DNA from: Streptomyces pristinaespiralis
GTDB lineage: Bacteria; Actinomycetota; Actinomycetes; Streptomycetales; Streptomycetaceae
NCBI RefSeq assembly: GCF_001278075.1
Contig: NZ_CP011340.1
Span: 5,887,501 to 5,951,500 of the forward strand
DNA: 64,000 nucleotides
Direction: 5' to 3'
The stretch's first letter is position 1, and each line of letters begins with the position of its first letter. The position numbers and the translations under genes were made by a program. Positions 58,754 to 64,000 of this stretch are shown here, one piece after another. The notes under the pieces are model-generated. The model did not search any database. It was not told the DNA's origin and worked only from the letters and a program-made list of their open reading frames with translations.

Positions 58754-59614
58754 TCACAGCTCCGCCAGGAGCTCCGCCTTCTTGCGGGTGAACTCCTCGT
58801 CCGTCACCAGCCCCGCCAGATGCAGGTCGCCCAGGTGACGTATGCGGTCCGCGATGTCGGCCGGGTCGCGGCGGGCCGCGGGGACCGTCAGCGCGGGGGT
58901 CTGGTTCTGGCGGCGGACGGCTTCGAGCACCGCCGCGGCGAACGGCAGCGACTCGTGCACCGGCCCGTACCCGAGCCCGAAGACGACCGCCGCCGGGTCC
59001 TGGTCCGCCTGCCCCGCGTCCTCGGTGCCGTCCGCGCCGCGGCGCAGCAGCCGCAGGTAGCCGTCGAAGACCTCCGGAGAGCGCCATTCGACGCCGCTCA
59101 GTTCGGAGACGGCGAAACTCTGGTCGCCGGCCTTCCACTTCGCGGAGGACGCTCCCGTCCAGAACCACCGGAACGCCACGTGCGAGCCGTCGAAGGACGC
59201 CTTGCCGTCGTAGGCCTTGAAACCGAGCGGGGCCTCGGGTGCGTGGACGAGGTGCCGTTCGGCCGGCCGGGCGGCGTCCGGGCCGAGGACGGCGCGCAGT
59301 TCGTCGGCGTAGTACTCGGCCAGCGTCTCCCGCTCGGCCGGCAGCACCAGACGGTACGGGTCGCACACTTCCTTGAGCTGCCCGGCGGCCGCCTCCATCA
59401 GCGGGTCCGCGCCCGGTCTGGGCACAGCGTGCAGCACCACCGTGCCACGCTTGCCCGGGGTGAGCGTCACCGATGCCAACGCCTCGTGCGGGATGCGGCG
59501 TTCACGCAGCGAGGAGAGGAGCTTCGGTGTGCGGATCCCCCGTTCGAAGCGGATGAGCACGGAGTCGGACTCGAACTCCCAGGTGGCTTGAATTCCGGCC
59601 AGCACATCACCCAT
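58754..59614 (-). CDS. DUF4429 protein with C-terminal SHOCT domain
   Basis: 286 residues. Two copies of a PH-like DUF4429 unit are seen: the first with TWEFESDSVLIRFERG and ASVTLTPGKRGTVVLHAV, the second with YDGKASFDGSHVAFRWFWTG and LSGVEWRSPE. A SHOCT helix pair ends the protein (IRHLGDLHLAGLVTDEEFTR). SHOCT helices often bind oligomers or membranes. Function unknown. ATG 59614 is preferred over 59623 because GAGG lies before it, although the spacing is short. Confidence 0.8.
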   Translation of the reverse strand: MGDVLAGIQATWEFESDSVLIRFERGIRTPKLLSSLRERRIPHEALASVTLTPGKRGTVVLHAVPRPGADPLMEAAAGQLKEVCDPYRLVLPAERETLAEYYADELRAVLGPDAARPAERHLVHAPEAPLGFKAYDGKASFDGSHVAFRWFWTGASSAKWKAGDQSFAVSELSGVEWRSPEVFDGYLRLLRRGADGTEDAGQADQDPAAVVFGLGYGPVHESLPFAAAVLEAVRRQNQTPALTVPAARRDPADIADRIRHLGDLHLAGLVTDEEFTRKKAELLAEL

Positions 59615-59673
59615 GTGCCTCATCGTATGCGGCTCACGCCTGCGCGTCTTCCCTCGGCGGCCACCCCTTTTGG

Positions 59674-59698
59674 GCGGGCTCTACGCGCGTCAGCCCGC
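59674..59698 (-). terminator. Hairpin just after the second alpha/beta hydrolase gene
   Basis: GCGGGCT at 59674-59680 pairs with AGCCCGC at 59692-59698 (7 bp, 11-base loop), touching the minus-strand stop at 59699. No T-run. Confidence 0.4.
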
Positions 59699-60901
59699 TC
59701 AGGCACCGGAAATACCACTGCGGCATGTGTCGGTGCCCGATGCGCAGCTCACGTCGGCGTAGGCGCCGACGCCCAGGTCGGCGAAATTGCGGACGCTCTC
59801 GGTTCCCGGCTCGAAATAGCCGGTATGGCCGACGGCGCCCGCCGCGGAGAGCACCCGTGCGCCGAACTCCGGGATGACCGGGTCCTCGCCGTGGCCGAGT
59901 CCGCCGACCTCCAGGTGCGGCACGCCCTCGATCCAGTCGTCGGCGTCGCGCATCGCCCAGACCCGGGCCTTCGTGCGCAGGCCGGCGACGTTCTCCGCCC
60001 GCATGCCGGGGCTGCCGGCGACGGCCACGTCGCCGACCCGGGCGGGCAGTTGCCGTGCCGCGACCCCGCAGACCACGGAGCCGTAGCTGTGGCAGAACAG
60101 CGAGACGCGGGACCGCCCGGGCAGCGCCTCGGTGAGCTCGACGAGCCGTACGGCGCCGTTCTCCGCGAGCCGCCCGATGGCCGACTCCATACCGACCCCG
60201 GCCGGGCTCGTGTAGTCGCCCCAGGCGATGACGGCCGTACGCAGCTGTGGCGCGGCCGCCCGCTGGGCGGCGTACAGGGACTGGGCCATGCCGACCGGCG
60301 CGCTGTATTTACGGGCGGTCCGCTGGAAGGTGAGCAGATTGGTGTCGACGCCCGGCACGATCACCGAGACGCGCTGGGCCCGCTCCAGGTCCCCGAAGAC
60401 CTCGGCCACCCGGCCGGAGCCGGACGGGTCGAAGGAGAGGATCTGCCGGTCGCGGCTCATCAGCGCCTCGAACCGGTGCATCCGCCGTACGGCCTGATGG
60501 TGACCCGCGGCCGTGAGCCCGGGGTCGGCCACCCTCTTGCGCTCGCGGGCGAGGGAGGCGGAAAGGGCCGTGCGGTTGGCCCGGTACCGCAGGGCGACGG
60601 GCGCCCCGTTCAGGTTGCCGACGATGCGCGGGTAGTCCTCGGCGAGTTGCCTGCTCCGCTCGCGGCCGAGCGACGCGAAGAAGGCGGCGAACCGGCTCGG
60701 CCCGCTGTTCAGGCCGGGCAGCTCATGGGCGCCTATGCGTCCCTTGCTCCAGCCCGCCAGTTCTGCTTCGAGCGCGTCACGGGCGCCCGGCTGGTGCCGC
60801 ACGGCGGTCCAGCCGGTGGTCGCCAGCATCACGAACACCACCGCGAGGGCGAGCAGGGTGCGCCACGCGGTCAGGGAGGGGGAGGAGTCGAAGGAAGTCA
60901 C
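59699..60901 (-). CDS. Secreted alpha/beta hydrolase (DUF1023-like), paralogue 2
   Basis: 400 residues. An uncleaved or late-cleaved N-terminal hydrophobic segment (about 14-32) is followed by the same domain as the gene at 55337-56449. Shared features are VGNLNGAPVALRYRANRTAL, FCHSYGSVVCG (Ser272), SPGMRAENVAGLRTKARVWA and GLGHGEDPVIPEFGAR, here cited as short strings. A C-terminal Cys pair (SCASGTDTC) is absent from paralogue 1. Start GTG 60901 with a weak AGGG. No acyltransferase follows here; a DUF4429 gene does. Confidence 0.86.
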   Translation of the reverse strand: MTSFDSSPSLTAWRTLLALAVVFVMLATTGWTAVRHQPGARDALEAELAGWSKGRIGAHELPGLNSGPSRFAAFFASLGRERSRQLAEDYPRIVGNLNGAPVALRYRANRTALSASLARERKRVADPGLTAAGHHQAVRRMHRFEALMSRDRQILSFDPSGSGRVAEVFGDLERAQRVSVIVPGVDTNLLTFQRTARKYSAPVGMAQSLYAAQRAAAPQLRTAVIAWGDYTSPAGVGMESAIGRLAENGAVRLVELTEALPGRSRVSLFCHSYGSVVCGVAARQLPARVGDVAVAGSPGMRAENVAGLRTKARVWAMRDADDWIEGVPHLEVGGLGHGEDPVIPEFGARVLSAAGAVGHTGYFEPGTESVRNFADLGVGAYADVSCASGTDTCRSGISGA

Positions 60902-61074
60902 TGCGGGACACCCTAGGAGAAGGGTGCGGGCCTACGCGAAGAGCGTGAGGTACATCACGTGTCGGAACGAGAATTGATGGGGAGAAGGGTGACGTTCCGT
61001 GCCGTGCCGGCGCCCGCTCGGGCGCATTTCCCCTGCGTACGGCGGTCGTTGGACGCCGGGTGGTGCCCCGGGTC

Positions 61075-61740
61075 TCAAGGGCCGTGCGGTGAGCCCTGTT
61101 CACCGTCGCGCCAGTTCTGTGCGAGCGCGGGACCGAGATGGTCGAGGAATGTTTCCGTGAGCGAACGGATCGCCTCGATGCTGGGGTCCGCGCCCTGCCC
61201 CCACAGCCGCCCTGTGGCGCGCATCACGCCGCTGAACGCCGCCACGGCCACCCGGGGCCTGGGGTCGGTGTTCACGTCCAGCCCCTCCCGTTCGGCGATG
61301 AGCGCGGCCAGCGCCTCCTCCGTCACGGTGGAGCGGCGCAGGTACGCGGCGAGCAGCGCCGGGGTCGACTCGATCATCTGGAAGCTGCGCATGTACAGGT
61401 CGAGCGGCACGATCTCCTCGACCGCTTCGCCGATGGCGTCCCAGGCGGCGAACACGGCGTTGCGCAGGGCCTCGAGGGGGCCTTCCTCCGCGGGGCGCGC
61501 GCGCAGCGCCACGGCGTAATGGGCCTCCAGGATCTCCTGGACGGCGAAGGCGACCTCTTCCTTGGACGCGAAGTAGCGGAAGAAGGTGCGCTGGGACACC
61601 TCGACCGTGTCCGCGATCTCGTCGACGGTCGTCCGCTCGTACCCCTGGGTGGTGAACAGCTCGAGGGCGACACGTACCAGTGCGTCACGGGTGCGCTGTT
61701 TCTTGCGGGCGCGCAGCCCGGTCGGCTCGGCCGTGGTCAC
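61075..61740 (-). CDS. TetR-family repressor
   Basis: 221 residues. N-terminal helix-turn-helix (about 15-60): RTRDALVRVALELFTTQGYE (20), VDEIADTVEVSQRTFFRYF (19). The ligand domain is helical, ending LWGQGADPSIEAIRSL. AGGA 8 bases before GTG 61740. Divergent from the MFS exporter across 116 bp with inverted repeats, so it most likely represses that exporter and itself and responds to the exported drug. Confidence 0.93.
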   Translation of the reverse strand: MTTAEPTGLRARKKQRTRDALVRVALELFTTQGYERTTVDEIADTVEVSQRTFFRYFASKEEVAFAVQEILEAHYAVALRARPAEEGPLEALRNAVFAAWDAIGEAVEEIVPLDLYMRSFQMIESTPALLAAYLRRSTVTEEALAALIAEREGLDVNTDPRPRVAVAAFSGVMRATGRLWGQGADPSIEAIRSLTETFLDHLGPALAQNWRDGEQGSPHGP

Positions 61741-61794
61741 TTCATGTTCCTCATTTCGCTGCTTCCACCTGCGTCCATTGTCCGCCGAGTCACG

Positions 61795-61850
61795 TGACAG
61801 TTACCGACTAGTGAACTCGTTTGTCAACTGTCAGTCGCTGTCATTAGTCT
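61795..61850 (+). promoter_or_regulatory. MFS promoter with overlapping inverted repeat (candidate TetR operator)
   Basis: -35 TTGTCA (61821-61826), 18 bp spacer, -10 TAGTCT (61845-61850), and the ATG only 6 bases further, so the mRNA is probably leaderless. TGACAGTT at 61795-61802 and AACTGTCA at 61826-61833 are perfect reverse complements, and a third CTGTCA lies at 61839-61844. The right arm lies in the spacer, where repressor binding would exclude RNA polymerase. Confidence 0.65.
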
Positions 61851-61856
61851 TCTCGC

Positions 61857-63467
61857 ATGACTAGTCAGACCACCGTCGAAAAGGCGCCGAGGGATCCCCA
61901 GGACTCCGCTCCGGCACCGGTCAAGGGGCTTCGCGGCCACCCCTGGCTGACCCTGTTCTCCGTGGCCATCGGCGTGATGATGGTCGCGCTGGACGGCACG
62001 ATCGTCGCGATCGCCAATCCCGCGATCCAAAAGGATCTCGGCGCCTCGCTCGCCGACGTCCAGTGGATAACCAACGGCTACCTGCTCGCCCTGGCCGTGG
62101 CACTGATCACGGCGGGCAAGCTCGGTGACCGCTTCGGCCACCGGCAGACCTTCATCATCGGCATCGCCGGCTTCGCCGCCGCCTCCGCGGCCATCGGCCT
62201 GTCCGACTCCATCGTCCTCGTCATCGCCTTCCGCGTGCTGCAGGGCCTCTTCGGCGCCCTGCTGATGCCGGCCGCGCTCGGCCTGCTGCGCGCCACGTTC
62301 CCGGCCGAGAAGCTGAACATGGCGATCGGCATCTGGGGCATGGTCATCGGCGCCTCGACGGCCGGCGGTCCGATCCTCGGCGGTGTGCTCGTCGAGCACG
62401 TCAGCTGGCAGTCGGTGTTCTTCATCAACGTGCCCGTCGGCATCCTCGCCGTGGTCCTCGGCCTGGTCATCCTGAAGGACCACCGCGCGGAGAACGCGCC
62501 GAAGTCGTTCGACATCCTCGGCATCCTGCTGCTGTCGGGTGCGATGTTCAGCCTCATCTGGCCGCTGATCAAGGCCGGCGAATGGGGCTGGGGCTCCGCC
62601 GGCACCCTCGGCTGGCTGGCCGGCTCCGTGGTGCTGTTCGGCCTGTTCGCCTTCTGGGAGAGCAAGGTCGACGAGCCGCTCGTGCCGCTCGCGATGTTCC
62701 GCTCCGTCCCGCTCAGCGCCGGTGTGGTGCTGATGGTGCTGATGGCGTTCGCCTTCATGGGCGGCCTCTTCTTCGTGACGTTCTTCCTCCAGGGCGTCCA
62801 GGAGATGAGCCCGGTCGACAGCGGTCTGCGGCTGCTGCCGCTGACCGGCATGATGATCGTCTCCTCGCCGCTGGCGGGTGCGCTGATCACCAAGTTCGGC
62901 CCCCGCTTGCCGCTGGTCGGCGGCATGGTCTGCACCGCCGCCGCCATGTTCGGCATGACCACCCTCTCCGAGGGGACCGGCACCTTCGCGATGTCCCTGT
63001 GGTTCGCGCTCCTGGGCCTCGGCCTCGCGCCGGTCATGGTCGGCGCCACCGAGGTCATCGTCGGCAACGCCCCGATGGAGCTCTCCGGCGTCGCCGGCGG
63101 TCTCCAGCAGGCCGCCATGCAGGTCGGCGGCGCGCTCGGTACGGCCGTCCTCGGCGCGGTGATGTCCGCCAAGGTCAGCGCCGAGTTCGCGGACAACTGG
63201 AAGGCCGCGGGCATCCCGGCCCCGCCGGACCCGCGGCTGGAGCAGGCCGCCGAGTTCGGCACCGTCCCCGGCGAGCTGGCCCAGGCCCCCGGCATGACGC
63301 CGGAACTGGTCACCACGATCGGTGACGTCATCCACGACACGTTCATGTCAGGCATGGGCCTGGCGTTCACGGTCGCCGGCATCGTCGCGGTCGTCGCGGC
63401 GCTGGTCGCCGTGCTCACCAAGCGTGGCGAGAACGCGGAGGCGGGTGCGGGCGCGGCCCACATCTGA
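61857..63467 (+). CDS. MFS multidrug exporter, DHA2 (EmrB/QacA) 14-TM family
   Basis: 536 residues with 14 predicted membrane spans. Motif D1 is in ALDGTIVAIANPAIQKDL. Motif A is GKLGDRFGHRQTF, and the antiporter motif C segment is ASTAGGPILGGVLVEHVSW. A second-half GLRLLPLTGMMI is also typical of DHA2. Proton-driven export of hydrophobic compounds from the plasma membrane. Divergent TetR gene and overlapping operator predict drug-induced expression. The 5' end seems leaderless. Followed by a strong hairpin. Confidence 0.93.
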   Translation: MTSQTTVEKAPRDPQDSAPAPVKGLRGHPWLTLFSVAIGVMMVALDGTIVAIANPAIQKDLGASLADVQWITNGYLLALAVALITAGKLGDRFGHRQTFIIGIAGFAAASAAIGLSDSIVLVIAFRVLQGLFGALLMPAALGLLRATFPAEKLNMAIGIWGMVIGASTAGGPILGGVLVEHVSWQSVFFINVPVGILAVVLGLVILKDHRAENAPKSFDILGILLLSGAMFSLIWPLIKAGEWGWGSAGTLGWLAGSVVLFGLFAFWESKVDEPLVPLAMFRSVPLSAGVVLMVLMAFAFMGGLFFVTFFLQGVQEMSPVDSGLRLLPLTGMMIVSSPLAGALITKFGPRLPLVGGMVCTAAAMFGMTTLSEGTGTFAMSLWFALLGLGLAPVMVGATEVIVGNAPMELSGVAGGLQQAAMQVGGALGTAVLGAVMSAKVSAEFADNWKAAGIPAPPDPRLEQAAEFGTVPGELAQAPGMTPELVTTIGDVIHDTFMSGMGLAFTVAGIVAVVAALVAVLTKRGENAEAGAGAAHI

Positions 63468-63482
63468 CTCGACCTCGCGCGA

Positions 63483-63519
63483 CGACAGCCCCGCCGGGCA
63501 CCCCGCGGCGGGGCTGTCG
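63483..63519 (+). terminator. Terminator of the MFS exporter
   Basis: CGACAGCCCCGCC / GGCGGGGCTGTCG, a perfect 13 bp stem with an 11-base loop, 15 bases after the stop. Confidence 0.8.
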
Positions 63520-63614
63520 CCTATCCGGATGATTTCCCCTTGGGCCCCTTCCGCTGCCACGTCACCGCAGGTCAGGGTCGGCCCAACGATTCGTCGACCA
63601 CACGGGGGACCCTC

Positions 63615-63992
63615 ATGCGCAAGACCGTCACCGCCGCCGCCCTGGCCGCCGCGGCACTCCTGCCGCTGCTGCTCCAGCCGCCGCAGACCGCGGCCGCCGC
63701 ACCACCACGTCTCGGCGCGTGCGCGGCCGGCGAGCTGTGCCTGTGGGCCGAGAACGACTTCCGCGGCGCACGCAGCACCCATGAGCTCGCCGGCACCGAC
63801 ATCGAGAGCTGCGTACCGCTGCCGCCGGGCACCTCCGCCAAGGCCCTGGCCAACCGGACCGGCCGGCCCGTCACCACCTATCAGTCCGAGGAGTGCGCGG
63901 AGACCGGCGAGTTCGAGACCTACCCCGGCGGCGGAACCTGGCTCCCCAGGTCGCCCTACCGGGTCAGGGCGTTCAAGATCTGGGAGAACTAG
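63615..63992 (+). CDS. Small secreted protein, peptidase inhibitor I36-like
   Basis: 125 residues. Signal peptide (1-28, ending QTAAAA), then a beta-rich beta/gamma-crystallin-like domain. Features are CAAGELCLWAENDFRG, SCVPLPPGTSAKALANRTGR and an ending VRAFKIWEN, with four cysteines (near residues 36, 42, 66 and 94) likely paired. It matches the Streptomyces metalloproteinase-inhibitor (I36/SMI) pattern. Exported. Start ATG 63615 has GGGGGA upstream; a longer frame starting at 63540 lacks a signal-peptide shape. Confidence 0.82.
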   Translation: MRKTVTAAALAAAALLPLLLQPPQTAAAAPPRLGACAAGELCLWAENDFRGARSTHELAGTDIESCVPLPPGTSAKALANRTGRPVTTYQSEECAETGEFETYPGGGTWLPRSPYRVRAFKIWEN

Positions 63993-64000
63993 GCCCCGGC

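Noticed and set aside
57470..60916. Plus-strand frame of over 1100 codons opposite the kinase, DUF4429 and hydrolase genes
   Set aside because: Antisense shadow of well-supported minus-strand genes; sequence is low-complexity Arg/Gly/Pro.

Overview
The window is high-GC actinobacterial chromosome and almost certainly Streptomyces. Third codon positions are strongly G/C biased, GTG starts are common, and AGGAG-type ribosome sites are frequent. Several loci are typical of the genus: the fasR-fabD-fabH-acpP-fabF cluster, a MatB malonyl-CoA synthetase close to the characterised S. coelicolor enzyme, an mreB-like mbl gene, a DUF3145 gene and an SCO2400-type zinc-ribbon protein. No phage, transposase, CRISPR array or secondary-metabolite cluster is visible. 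It reads as core-to-flanking chromosome carrying many regulators and envelope or secreted proteins.

Layout. 1-4.4 kb: a heterodimer-type ABC exporter pair (the second gene is cut by the window edge) and an FGGY sugar kinase. 4.5-5.4 kb: a YtxH-like protein and three tRNA genes (two tandem Asn-GTT, one CAT). 5.5-13.9 kb: a GGCT-fold protein, two VOC-fold proteins, a membrane protein joining sigma-like, zinc-finger and ricin-lectin parts, and a large secreted subtilase. 13.9-20.3 kb: a carboxyltransferase-matB pair, then a GAF kinase-mbl pair, then an unknown protein. 20.4-26.9 kb: an SCO2400-type protein, a divergent MarR / oxidoreductase-ohr unit, a secreted M14 peptidase and an EI24 protein. 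26.9-30.6 kb: an apparent operon of SGNH lipoprotein, secreted pyroglutamyl-peptidase-like protein and nitrilase-family hydrolase, then DUF3145. 30.7-35.9 kb: a long inverted-repeat element and the fatty-acid synthase operon with its activator fasR. 35.9-43.8 kb: pirin, orphan, flavodoxin-fold reductase/XRE pair, divergent HEAT-like pair, and a Tat-exported protein followed by a 55-residue coiled-coil gene. 43.9-51.1 kb: an envelope region with an L,D-transpeptidase opposite a five-gene operon (FemX-like, MurJ, response regulator, kinase, lipoprotein). 51.2-64 kb: beta-lactamase-fold hydrolase, GNAT, MerR-aldo/keto reductase pair, membrane acyltransferase, two paralogous secreted alpha/beta hydrolases flanking a LuxR-type two-component pair and a DUF4429 protein, a divergent TetR/MFS efflux unit, and a small secreted I36-type inhibitor.

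How the genes work together. Malonyl-ACP chemistry (FabD, FabH, ACP, FabF under FasR) and MatB-made malonyl-CoA serve fatty-acid and polyketide supply, although the two loci are not adjacent. The 43.9-51.1 kb region combines peptidoglycan bridge building, lipid II export, L,D-crosslinking and a coupled signalling system. Several local repressor/target pairs have visible candidate operators (MarR/oxidoreductase, MerR/aldo-keto reductase, TetR/MFS). A recurring oddity is family members whose catalytic residues are replaced: ABC NBD, FGGY kinase, Mbl, GAF kinase, pyroglutamyl-peptidase-like protein and L,D-transpeptidase. No single cluster is clearly a new biological system. The best candidates for new biology are the sigma/zinc-finger/lectin fusion, the mbl-degenerate kinase pair and the envelope operon.
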